From: Gammaproteobacteria bacterium
Lineage (GTDB): Bacteria > Pseudomonadota > Gammaproteobacteria > Pseudomonadales > Pseudohongiellaceae
Direction: 5' to 3'
Length of the DNA: 64,000 nucleotides
Assembly (NCBI GenBank): GCA_947457195.1
Contig: CANGUU010000005.1
Location: 1 to 64,000, forward strand
Shown here: positions 16,482-24,374 of the stretch, piece by piece
Position numbering within the stretch: the first letter of the stretch is position 1
Layout: each line of letters starts with the position of its first letter
The notes under the pieces: model-generated
What the model saw: only the letters and a program-made list of their open reading frames with translations
The model's database searches: none
What the model was told of the DNA's origin: nothing
Made by a program: the position numbers and the translations under genes

Positions 16482-18566
16482 TCAGTCTCCGAGATAGCGA
16501 GCCACGCGGAAGCCGACATCGTCCCGGCTATCGTTGTGGTAGTCGCGGTAGGAGAGCCGCAGTTCGGTCACCGTGCCATGCGCCCACGACGACCCCTTGA
16601 TCACGTGGTAGGTCCCGGTGGCGGGGCCCAGCGGGTTTTCCTGGACCTCGTTGCCCACGGTTCCGGATGTGCCATACCAGTCGTGTACCCACTCGGCGAC
16701 GTTGCCGCCAATGTCGAAAAAGCCGTTGGCGTTGGCGGCAAAACTCGCCACTGGCGCACTACCCATGTAGCCGTCGTCGTAGTCGAGCAGGATGCGGGCG
16801 AGCATGTTGCCGGCTGAAATGTCGGCGTAGTTGCCGTGGTTGGCTGGCGGCGGCAGTTCGGCGCCCCAGGGGAAGCGTAGCAGGGAAGCCGGGTCGCCGT
16901 TGACCCGCGCCGCCCAGTCCCATTCGGCTTCGGTCGGCAGCCGGTAACCGGTGCTTTCTGCGTTGACGCCCGTGACCTTGTCGCCTTCCACCACGTAGAA
17001 CGCCGGCAAGCCTTCCTGCACGCTGAGCCAGTTGCAGAAGCGGGCAGCCGCGTCCCAGGTCACACGCACCACCGGCTGGCTGGGGTTGGCCAGCGTGCGC
17101 CCCTCCAGTACGCCGGAACTGTGTTCGGCGTCGAAGCGCGCAAACTGCTCGTTGGTGACTTCGGTCAGCGACAGATAGAAGGGCTTGGTGAGACTGACGT
17201 TGCGCAGCACTTCGTTGGCCTGGCGCCCCGCCTCTCGGCGCGAGGCGCCCAGCGTGAATGAGCCCGGGTAGATCAGCTTGAGCTTTTGACCCGCCGCCGA
17301 AACGATCTCCGGCTTGATGTTCTCGATGCGCTGTTGCTCCAGGGTCTTCAGGCTGACATCGAGCCGCTGCTCGAGGCCCGGACGCGAGATGAACGTGGTG
17401 GAGAACGACACGTGGCCCTCGGCACGGATTTCAATGGTCTGGCTGGCCGCCAGCAGTTCCAGGCGTTGGTTGGCCTTGCCCTTTAGCTCCCCGTTCACAA
17501 AGACGTCGGCGTCGGCCGGCGTGGCGGAGATCTGCACCGCGCTGGTGATCGGGTCCAGCGCCACGGTGACGGCGCTTTCGTCTGCCGCTGTGGTGCGTAC
17601 CTGGCGCCGTGCTTCCCGGTAGCCGTTCAGGAAGAACACCACCTCATGGGCGCGGCCCGGCCGCAGACTCAGTTCGAGCGGCGTCCGCCCGCGGAAACTG
17701 CCGTCCACCGTGATGTTGGCGCCGCTTGGCGTGGAGCGCAGCGTCACCAGTCCATCCGCTGGTTCGAGCGCGATCATCGGCACGCTGAGCGGCTGTCTGG
17801 CTACCACGGCGAGCGTACTGGTCCAGGCCTTGTGTGCGGCCAGTTTGACGATCACCTCGTGCTCGCCGGCCAGCACCTCGGTGCGCAGCGGTGTCTTGCC
17901 GATTTCCATGTCATCGATGGTGACAGTGGCGCCGGCCGGTGTGCTGGTCATTTCGACCTCGGCCCAGGCCGGCAGCAGCGCCACGTCGAGACTCACTGGC
18001 TGGCGGCGGCCTTCGATGCTGAGTGGCGCGGAGTAGTCTTCATAACGATCGAGACGCACATCCAGCACGTGCTCGCCGGCAGCCACCTCGGCGTTGCTGA
18101 GCGGTGTCTTGCCGATCACGGCCCCGTCGATGCTGACTTCGGCCCCTTCGAGGGCGCCAGTGCTGAGCGAAAGCAGGCCCGGCAGCGGTGTCATGGCGAT
18201 GGCATAGGTCTGCGCCTGCTGCTCGCCGATGCGTAGGGCTTGCCGGTAGTCGTAGTAGCCTTCGGCGGTGACGATCACGTCTATATCGCCTTCGCGGATG
18301 AGATAGCGTGGACCGATGCGCACCGCCAGACCGCCGTCGATGGCGATGGCGCTGTCGAGGGGTCGCACGTCGAAGAACACCGACCGCGCGGTCAGCACAT
18401 ACCAGCCGGTCGCCATGAACAGGGCGAAGGCAGCACCAAGAGCCAGCCTCACCGGGTTCAGTTGCAGGCGGCGCTGCTGCCGAACCTGCTCGAGGGGGAC
18501 GAAGTCGACTGCTTCCAGCGGGGCGTCGTCCTGCGCTGCATCACTCGGTCGGTTCAGGTCTGCCAT
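16482..18566 (-). CDS. PEGA-repeat membrane protein with FGE/SUMF-fold domain
   Basis: 694 residues. A cytoplasmic N-terminus and one membrane helix (about 41-59) are followed by four PEGA repeats and one degenerate one (about 63-406), recognisable by TPxGAxVxIDG-type cores at 140, 208, 279 and 349. An FGE-sulfatase (SUMF1) fold spans about 425-694, with EVTNEQFARF, RLPTEAEWDWAAR, GNVAEWVHDW and a closing GFRVAR. True formylglycine-generating enzymes carry a Cys pair near the last motif. Here that segment reads GSSWAHGTVTELRLSYR with no Cys, so it is probably a structural or ligand-binding domain. Confidence 0.88.
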   Translation of the reverse strand: MADLNRPSDAAQDDAPLEAVDFVPLEQVRQQRRLQLNPVRLALGAAFALFMATGWYVLTARSVFFDVRPLDSAIAIDGGLAVRIGPRYLIREGDIDVIVTAEGYYDYRQALRIGEQQAQTYAIAMTPLPGLLSLSTGALEGAEVSIDGAVIGKTPLSNAEVAAGEHVLDVRLDRYEDYSAPLSIEGRRQPVSLDVALLPAWAEVEMTSTPAGATVTIDDMEIGKTPLRTEVLAGEHEVIVKLAAHKAWTSTLAVVARQPLSVPMIALEPADGLVTLRSTPSGANITVDGSFRGRTPLELSLRPGRAHEVVFFLNGYREARRQVRTTAADESAVTVALDPITSAVQISATPADADVFVNGELKGKANQRLELLAASQTIEIRAEGHVSFSTTFISRPGLEQRLDVSLKTLEQQRIENIKPEIVSAAGQKLKLIYPGSFTLGASRREAGRQANEVLRNVSLTKPFYLSLTEVTNEQFARFDAEHSSGVLEGRTLANPSQPVVRVTWDAAARFCNWLSVQEGLPAFYVVEGDKVTGVNAESTGYRLPTEAEWDWAARVNGDPASLLRFPWGAELPPPANHGNYADISAGNMLARILLDYDDGYMGSAPVASFAANANGFFDIGGNVAEWVHDWYGTSGTVGNEVQENPLGPATGTYHVIKGSSWAHGTVTELRLSYRDYHNDSRDDVGFRVARYLGD

Positions 18567-18575
18567 GCTGCTGCC

Positions 18576-20078
18576 TTAGATGCTTTCGGTGCAGGCCACC
18601 GTCAGCTGTACCGGTTGGCCGTCGAGCCCGACGGTGAATTCCTGCCGTACGTCACGGAAGCCCTGCCGCACGCCGATCGCCACGTAGGTGCCGGGCAGTA
18701 GGTCGAGGCTGTGCGCGCTGATCAGACCCAGCGCCCCCACCCCCTGCAAGGTCACCTGGGTTTGCCCGTCGGATAGCAGGGTAACGCGTATGGGTACCTG
18801 GGCGCGCGTCAGCAAATTGTCCACTTGTTCGAGTTGCTGCTGCAGGCGGGGGCCGGGGACGAGCAGGTTGCGGGCATCCTGCACCACCTGCACGGTCTGG
18901 GCATGCACAGCCGGGTCACCGAGGCGCAGAGGGTTGGCCAGGGTAGCCACGAGGAAGTCGTCGAGATTGTTGCGGCTCTGCGCTCGGCGCTCACCCTCCT
19001 GGGCACTGACGAGGTTGGGATCGATCACCAGCGCTGCCTTCCACTCGGCCAGCGCCGCCGCCCAGCTTTCTGCGGCCTCGGCCGCCGCCGCCGCCGCGAG
19101 GTGTACCGTGATGGCGCTGAGGGTCTTCTGATCCTTGGCCTGTTGCAGCGCCGCGCTGACCTCGGCCGACCCGGGTCGCAGCGCCGCCGCTTGTTCGAAG
19201 GCCTGGCTGGCGCCGTCGGGATCACCGGCCTGCAAAGCGGTAAAACCACGCGACATGACGGCAGCGAAATTGGCATTGGCACGGGCCGTGGCGATACGGG
19301 CAAGTGCCTGCGCTGCCACGGCGTTGCCCCCATCGAGACGCTGCGCTTCCTCGAATTTGCTGCGCGCCTCCTCCAGCGAACCGGCCTCCTCGAGCTGTTG
19401 GCCGGCGCTCAGCAGGGCCAGCACCTGGTCCAACACGCGGGACTTGCCCAGCCCGTCCATGGCCTCGCCATTGCCCGGATCCAGCAGCAGCGCGATCTCG
19501 AAGGCGGCGGTGGCCGTGGTGGAGTCGCCGGCAGCCAGCGCGGCCTGGCCGGCGGCAAGTTTTTCGGCCAGCACGGTTCCGCTCTGCCCGGCGATGACCT
19601 GCAGGGCCTGCAGTCCTTGCTGATAGGCGGCCAGCGCCTGCTCGTAGCGCTGGGCACCGTAGGCTTCGTCACCTTGCTTGGCTGTTGCCAGTGCGGCAGC
19701 AAAGGCGTCGGCCGCCCAGGCCTGCACCTGCTGTTTTTCGAGCTGGCCCTGCAGGTCCAGCAGAGGATCGAGCACTTCCTGTGCCTGCTGGCGGATACGT
19801 AGCCGCTGGGCCGCCTCGAAGGGTGCCGGCTCGGCCGCCGCCGTGGCCTCCGTGGGCGCAAGCACGACCGGCACCGGGGGTGCCACCGGCTGCACCAGCG
19901 ACGGCAGCAGGAAAACGACGCCGAGGGTGAGGACCAGCAAGAGCCCGAAAATGCCCCACAGCACCTTGTTGTTCTTCTGCTCGACCTGCTGCAACTCCTG
20001 CTGGTCGCCGAAGCCGAGAGGGGGCGACTCGAAACGCGGCCGCTCGGGTGGCGCGCTGGGTAGTGCGGGATCGGTCAT
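18576..20078 (-). CDS. Membrane-anchored TPR protein
   Basis: 500 residues. One membrane helix (about 39-58) leads into an Ala/Gln-rich helical periplasmic region with TPR-like repeats (EAYGAQRYEQALAAYQQGL, AAGDSTTATAAFEIALLLDPGN, GDPDGASQAFEQAAALRPGS, WAAALAEWKAALVIDPN). The C-terminal about 75 residues are a beta-rich domain ending in RQGFRDVRQEFTVG...LTVACTESI, a PEGA-like module that recalls the adjacent gene product. It probably acts as a periplasmic scaffold. It lies 6 bases after the lipoprotein gene upstream and 9 bases before the PEGA/FGE gene. Confidence 0.82.
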   Translation of the reverse strand: MTDPALPSAPPERPRFESPPLGFGDQQELQQVEQKNNKVLWGIFGLLLVLTLGVVFLLPSLVQPVAPPVPVVLAPTEATAAAEPAPFEAAQRLRIRQQAQEVLDPLLDLQGQLEKQQVQAWAADAFAAALATAKQGDEAYGAQRYEQALAAYQQGLQALQVIAGQSGTVLAEKLAAGQAALAAGDSTTATAAFEIALLLDPGNGEAMDGLGKSRVLDQVLALLSAGQQLEEAGSLEEARSKFEEAQRLDGGNAVAAQALARIATARANANFAAVMSRGFTALQAGDPDGASQAFEQAAALRPGSAEVSAALQQAKDQKTLSAITVHLAAAAAAEAAESWAAALAEWKAALVIDPNLVSAQEGERRAQSRNNLDDFLVATLANPLRLGDPAVHAQTVQVVQDARNLLVPGPRLQQQLEQVDNLLTRAQVPIRVTLLSDGQTQVTLQGVGALGLISAHSLDLLPGTYVAIGVRQGFRDVRQEFTVGLDGQPVQLTVACTESI

Positions 20079-20084
20079 GCGACG

Positions 20085-21350
20085 TTACTGTCCGGCAGAA
20101 GTCGGTGGAGGGGCGCTGGCAGGCTGGGCTGCTGCCGGCGTGCCCTCCATTTCGGCCGCGTAGATCTCGGCCAGGATTTCACGCCACTGGGCGTACTGCT
20201 CCTGCACGCTGCCCGTGAGGGTCACCACGCGCTCATCCAGCTCGATGGTGTGCGGCGCAATCTCGCTTTCGAGGGAATCGCCCAATTCCGCAAGCGCTTC
20301 CAGCTGCATCTGGGCTTCGTCGCGCTTGGCGAAAGCATCCTTGATGAGGAAGCCCCCGCCGAACAGCCCGCCGTAAGCGGAAAACTGCACGGCATTGTTG
20401 CTGCTCTGTGACGCTGCCAGACCACCGACGATAGCCGCCACGCCCAGCACCATGTTGCGGCGCGCCTTGGCCTGCAGTTTGTCGAACTTCATGACTTCTT
20501 CGTAGCTCTCGCGGCGGAACTCCATGTAGGGCCCCTGCATCTGGCGCACAAAGTTGTCGTAGTAGTCCTGCAGAGCATCCACGTACTGGTAATCGCGATC
20601 GCGGATACCGTCGATGCGCTGCAGCATGGGGTCCTCCTCGGCCGGTAGACGGGCCAGTACGAGTCCACCCTGCCGGTCCGTGGTGACGTACTGATCGAAG
20701 GCCTGGGGCGCAAAACGCCGTGCAAACTGGATGCGGGACAGCGTTCGGATGGTCAGCAATTGCTGGCGATCCAGATTCTGCTTGCGGTAATCGAGGATGT
20801 CATTGGCGATGCGGTTGTAGAGCCCTTGGAAGGGATCGTCGGCACGCTTGAGGCGGGGGTCGTAGCTGAACTTGCTGACCACTTCCTCGTACTCTTTTTC
20901 GATCCACACTTTGCCGGTCACGTCCCGCACGGTCACCTTCACCACCATGGTCTCACCGTCACTTTGCAGGATGGTGCCGCCAACGCTGACGTCGATGCCG
21001 CTGTGCTCATTGGGATTGACGCGCACCACGCCCCACGCCCCGCTGCTCTGCATGGTCTGGGCCAGGTGATAGGCCGCGAACTGCGTTTCCGCCATGCGCA
21101 CGTCGGCAAAGGTCAGCTCTTCGCGATTGTTCGGTACTTCGTCGAGCCCGGGCTGGAAGATGCCGATCGCCACGTCGAGCAATTCCTCTTCGGGAATGCT
21201 CACCGACTCGGCGACCAGTGGCGCTACCGTGGTGGTCTTGACGGTCTGCGTGCTGCAGCCGCTCAGCACGGCCAGCAGGACCAGGGTTACGGCCGGCAGC
21301 ACCCGCTGCCAGGGCCGGACGGATCGAGACTGCGCGTTTTTCATGCTCAT
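20085..21350 (-). CDS. Putative lipoprotein of the vWA/ExbB cluster
   Basis: About 421 residues from ATG 21350 (21344 is an equally near ATG). The signal peptide ends in the lipobox VLSGC. The first half (DVAIGIFQPGLDEVP...FADVRMAETQFAAYHLAQTMQSSGAWGVVRV) looks like a beta domain of the lipoprotein class that senses or buffers envelope stress. A DPFQGLYNRIANDILDYR block and a Gly-rich hydrophobic segment (about 325-355) follow. The tail is Pro/Ala-rich. I recognise no enzyme. It is adjacent to the poly-Ser lipoprotein gene and to the TPR gene, and was likely recruited as the outer-membrane end of the cluster. Confidence 0.78.
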   Translation of the reverse strand: MSMKNAQSRSVRPWQRVLPAVTLVLLAVLSGCSTQTVKTTTVAPLVAESVSIPEEELLDVAIGIFQPGLDEVPNNREELTFADVRMAETQFAAYHLAQTMQSSGAWGVVRVNPNEHSGIDVSVGGTILQSDGETMVVKVTVRDVTGKVWIEKEYEEVVSKFSYDPRLKRADDPFQGLYNRIANDILDYRKQNLDRQQLLTIRTLSRIQFARRFAPQAFDQYVTTDRQGGLVLARLPAEEDPMLQRIDGIRDRDYQYVDALQDYYDNFVRQMQGPYMEFRRESYEEVMKFDKLQAKARRNMVLGVAAIVGGLAASQSSNNAVQFSAYGGLFGGGFLIKDAFAKRDEAQMQLEALAELGDSLESEIAPHTIELDERVVTLTGSVQEQYAQWREILAEIYAAEMEGTPAAAQPASAPPPTSAGQ

Positions 21351-21386
21351 GGTCGTATCCAACCTCGATTGACTCAACGTTGTGGA

Positions 21387-22874
21387 CTACTTGGTCAGAC
21401 CTGTGTACTTGCGGTATTCATCCCAGAGTTTTTCGCGCAGCGCGGGATCCGGCTCGCGCATGGCCGCTTCGCGCAGCTGGCGCGCCACCACGTCATCGTC
21501 GTCACCGCTCGGGATGTCGGCCGGTGGGGCGAAGGTAGGCTGATTCTGGTTGGAGTAGTCGCCCTGACGTGCTGCCGCACCACCGGGCATGGTGCCATTG
21601 CCGCCGGCACCGCTGGTGGAGGCCGAGGCCACAGCGATGGTGCCCTCGCCGAAACTGCCGTCGGCGCCTTCCTGGCCTGCTTCGCCGCCGGCACCACCGG
21701 CACCGCCGGTCCCCATCACCTGGCTACCGGCTTCGTTGGCATCTTTTTCGGCCTTCTGCCGTTCGGCGATGATCATGCCGTCGAAGGTGCCGTAGCTCTC
21801 TTCGAGCTTGGCATCGAGCACGGCCCGCCGCTCGGCGGCGGTCAGTACGCCCCCGTTGCGGCCCAGACCACCGAACGGGTCATTGCCGCTGAAGGTACCG
21901 CTGCCCGCGCCACCGGCTGCGCCGGGGGTTCCGCGTTGGCCTGCGGCGCCCACGGTCTGGGTACCGGGCGCCCCGCTGCTGCCCGGCAGACCACTGGTGC
22001 CCCGCTGCCCTGCCGAAGCGCCGGGCAGGCTGCCGCCACTCTGGGCTCCGGGGCTGCCAGGGGTTCCGGCTGGCCCGGGATTGCCGCCGGCGGCGCCCGG
22101 CAACTGGCCGGCTGTTGGCAGCGGTACTCCGTTCACCGCAACGTTGACGTCGACTCCACGCTGACCCTGTGGCCCCTGCGAGCCCGGCGCCGAAGCGGAG
22201 CCGGCGCTGCCGGGCTGACCCGGGCTACCACTGCTGGACGCCGTGCTGCCTGGCATACCCGGAGTGCCACTGCTGGACGCTGTGCTGCCTGGCATACCTG
22301 GACTGCCGGGCATGCCCTGTTGGCCAGACGACGGCGAGCCGCCTGAGGCACCGCCCTGCGAAGCACTGCTCTGGGACGAGCCCGAGCGGGAAGACGAGGA
22401 AGGTGACGAAGATGAGGAAGGTGAAGAAGATGAGGCGGTCGAGGAAGAACTGCTGCTGGAGGAACTGCTGGAACTGGACGAACTGCTGGAACTGGACGAA
22501 CTACTGGAACTGGACGAACTACTGGAACTGGAAGAGCTGCTCGAACTACTCGAACTGGAGCTCGAGGAGGACGATGCGGTGGAGCTCTGCGTGGAGCGCG
22601 AGCTGGGTGAACTGCTGCTCTGCGACGGCGACGAAGGCGAGCTCGGTGAGCTGGGGGAGGACGAGGCGCTCGGCATGGACGGCGAAGAGCTACTGCTCGA
22701 GCTGCTTTGCTGCTGCTCGAGACAGCCACCGAGCAACAACCCTGTGCTGATGGCCAGCGCCAAGGCGGTGCGCGACAGGATCGACGACTGCACCGACCAC
22801 ACCGGCTTGGCTGCCGCAGTCGCCCTTGCGCTGCGGTGGGCGGGCTTGCTGCTGACGTGGTTGCGTTCGCTCAT
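21387..22874 (-). CDS. Poly-serine lipoprotein with collagen-like region
   Basis: About 495 residues from ATG 22874 (a GTG sits one codon earlier; GAGG lies 7 bases before the ATG). The signal peptide ends in lipobox LLGGC. Next come a Ser/Pro-rich stretch and 45 consecutive Ser (encoded at 22440-22574), then about 170 residues rich in Gly-Pro with broken Gly-X-Y pattern. The acidic C-terminal domain contains GVLTAAERRAVLDAKLEESYGTFDGMI and ends REKLWDEYRKYTG. A long flexible spacer from the outer membrane to a globular end is the simplest reading. First gene of the cluster. Confidence 0.85.
   Translation of the reverse strand: MSERNHVSSKPAHRSARATAAAKPVWSVQSSILSRTALALAISTGLLLGGCLEQQQSSSSSSSSPSMPSASSSPSSPSSPSSPSQSSSSPSSRSTQSSTASSSSSSSSSSSSSSSSSSSSSSSSSSSSSSSSSSSSSSSSSSSSSTASSSSPSSSSSPSSSSRSGSSQSSASQGGASGGSPSSGQQGMPGSPGMPGSTASSSGTPGMPGSTASSSGSPGQPGSAGSASAPGSQGPQGQRGVDVNVAVNGVPLPTAGQLPGAAGGNPGPAGTPGSPGAQSGGSLPGASAGQRGTSGLPGSSGAPGTQTVGAAGQRGTPGAAGGAGSGTFSGNDPFGGLGRNGGVLTAAERRAVLDAKLEESYGTFDGMIIAERQKAEKDANEAGSQVMGTGGAGGAGGEAGQEGADGSFGEGTIAVASASTSGAGGNGTMPGGAAARQGDYSNQNQPTFAPPADIPSGDDDDVVARQLREAAMREPDPALREKLWDEYRKYTGLTK
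22228..22305 (-). repeat. 39-bp tandem repeat, two copies, in poly-Ser lipoprotein gene
   Basis: Two direct copies of 39 bases (22228-22266 and 22267-22305), differing at a few positions. Each encodes 13 residues of the form GMPGSTASSSGxP within the collagen-like region. The repeat unit is in frame, so copy-number change would keep the reading frame. Confidence 0.8.
22440..22574 (-). repeat. Poly-serine tract, 45 codons, with 18-bp repeats
   Basis: All 45 codons are Ser, written with mixed TCC, TCG, TCT, AGC and AGT codons. Within it four 18-base units lie at 22462-22479, 22480-22497, 22498-22515 and 22516-22533, the last two carrying a c-to-a change. The repeats explain an antisense Leu/Glu-rich reading frame. 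Slippage in units of six Ser is plausible. Confidence 0.9.
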
Positions 22875-22971
22875 CACCTTGCCTCATTGGGGGGCCAGAC
22901 TCCGCACCTGCCGAAAGGAGTACGGATGCGTGTAAAGTCCGGATTCACTGCACGCTTATCGAGCCGCTATG

Positions 22972-22985
22972 CTCTGATTTCAGAG
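22972..22985. promoter_or_regulatory. Perfect 14-bp palindrome between poly-Ser gene and mutM
   Basis: CTCTGA-TT-TCAGAG lies in the 189-base gap between the divergently read cluster and mutM, about 100 bases upstream of the first cluster gene. The location and symmetry suit a repressor or activator site. No clear -35/-10 pair could be assigned on either strand. Confidence 0.35.
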
Positions 22986-23063
22986 ATATGAGGTCAAGGT
23001 AGGCGGCAGGCCCTTAACCCCGACTGAACTCACGTTGACCGCCGTGCCAAGCAGGGAGACCTG

Positions 23064-23879
23064 ATGCCTGAATTACCCGAGGTCGAAACCACTCGACGTG
23101 GCATCAAGCCTTTCTTGCTGAACCGCAAGATCCTCAAGGTGGTGGTGCGCGAGCCGCGGTTGCGCTGGCCGGTGCCGGACGCGCTTGCCGAGGAACTCAG
23201 GGGCCAGCTGGTCACGGCCATCGACCGCCGCGGCAAGTACCTGTTGCTGCGCACGCGCAAGGGCACAGTCCTCATCCATCTCGGCATGTCGGGGAGTCTG
23301 CGGTTGGCCGTGGTGGGGGAAGCGCTGAAAAAGCACGACCACGTCGACTTCATCCTGGCCAGCGGGCGCTGTCTGCGCTACCACGATCCGCGCCGCTTCG
23401 GCAGCATTCTCTGGGTGACGGGAGATCCCAATCTGCATCCCTTGCTCGCCGAACTCGGTCCTGAGCCGCTCGGTGTGGAGTTTTCGCCGGACTACCTGCT
23501 GGCGCGCTGCCGCGGTCGCAGTGTACCGATCAAGAGTCTGATCATGGACAGCCATGTCGTGGTGGGGGTGGGCAACATTTACGCCAACGAAGCGCTGTTT
23601 GCGGCCGGGATTCATCCGGAGCGAGTGGCAGACAGACTGACGGCCGAGCACTGCGAAGCGCTGGTGCGCGAGATCAAACAGGTACTCGATCGTGCCCTCA
23701 CGGTCGGTGGCACCACGCTCAGGGATTTCGTGCACGGGGACGGCAAGCCCGGCTACTTCGCGCAGTCGCTGAAGGTATATGGTCGGGGCGGCCAGCCCTG
23801 TCTGCAGTGCATGACGCCGCTCAGGGAAACGAGGCTGGGACAGCGCAGCACGGTGTTCTGCCCGCGTTGCCAGACCTGA
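23064..23879 (+). CDS. mutM: Formamidopyrimidine-DNA glycosylase (MutM/Fpg)
   Basis: Base-excision repair glycosylase/AP-lyase for 8-oxoguanine, 271 residues. Catalytic Pro and Glu lie in the mature N-terminus MPELPEVE (the initiator Met is removed). The Lys of RRGKYLL and the helix-two-turn-helix (VGVGNIYANEALFAAGI) are present. The C-terminal zinc finger has Cys pairs CLQC and CPRC plus the terminal Arg of the beta-hairpin. GGAG lies just before the ATG. It faces away from the poly-Ser gene. Confidence 0.97.
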   Translation: MPELPEVETTRRGIKPFLLNRKILKVVVREPRLRWPVPDALAEELRGQLVTAIDRRGKYLLLRTRKGTVLIHLGMSGSLRLAVVGEALKKHDHVDFILASGRCLRYHDPRRFGSILWVTGDPNLHPLLAELGPEPLGVEFSPDYLLARCRGRSVPIKSLIMDSHVVVGVGNIYANEALFAAGIHPERVADRLTAEHCEALVREIKQVLDRALTVGGTTLRDFVHGDGKPGYFAQSLKVYGRGGQPCLQCMTPLRETRLGQRSTVFCPRCQT

Positions 23880-23946
23880 GCCGGCGCTGGCGCCCCACGC
23901 CCATCTTGGCTACCTTGCCGCCGTGATTGTCAGGAGGTCACCTACC

Positions 23947-24369
23947 ATGCGCCTTGTCCTTCCCAACCCCCGTTCCTGCCGGCTCATGGCTGCCCTGCTG
24001 CTGGCGCCCTTGGTACCCGATGTCATGGCGCACCATTCCTTCGCCGTGCACTTCGTCGACGACCGCGTGATCGACGTCAGCGGCGCGGTCACGGCGTTTC
24101 GCTTCGCCAACCCCCACGGCATGCTGGCCTTCGACGTACGCAAGGAAGACGGCAGCGTCGAACACTGGCGGGCCGAAACCAATTCGCCCAATGTGCTGCG
24201 CCGGCGCGGCTGGAGTAAGGATTCCCTGAAGGCTGGTGACAGCATTACCGTGACCGGTTTTCCATCGCGTGACGGCACCCCCTACCTGCGCATCAGCCGT
24301 GTGAAGTTTGCCGACGGCCACGAGCTGGTCGGTCAGGGCCTGGCCGCACCGGCCGACGACAAGGAGTGA
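23947..24369 (+). CDS. DUF6152-type periplasmic protein
   Basis: 140 residues from ATG 23947 (AGGAGG lies about 11 bases before). A signal peptide (LMAALLLAPLVPDVMA) is followed by AHHSFAVHF, the motif of DUF6152-like proteins. GAVTAFRFANPHG and GDSITVTGFPSRDGTPYLRI follow. This is a small beta-barrel-like periplasmic domain of unknown function, often encoded beside a second secreted protein of the type found next here. The role is unassigned. Confidence 0.8.
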   Translation: MRLVLPNPRSCRLMAALLLAPLVPDVMAHHSFAVHFVDDRVIDVSGAVTAFRFANPHGMLAFDVRKEDGSVEHWRAETNSPNVLRRRGWSKDSLKAGDSITVTGFPSRDGTPYLRISRVKFADGHELVGQGLAAPADDKE

Positions 24370-24374
24370 AGCCC

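Noticed and set aside
16482-18566. Type VI secretion phosphorylation cascade (TagR-type FGE protein)
   Set aside because: No T6SS genes, PpkA kinase or PppA phosphatase lie in the window; the PEGA repeats and membrane helix differ.
22462-22533. 18-bp tandem units as a possible CRISPR array
   Set aside because: The units are contiguous, in frame and coding; there are no spacers of the expected length.
22243-22935. Plus-strand ORF of 230 residues rich in Leu/Glu/Asp opposite the poly-Ser gene
   Set aside because: It is the antisense reading of the Ser codons. The lipoprotein frame has a signal peptide, lipobox and folded C-terminus; this one has no start signal.
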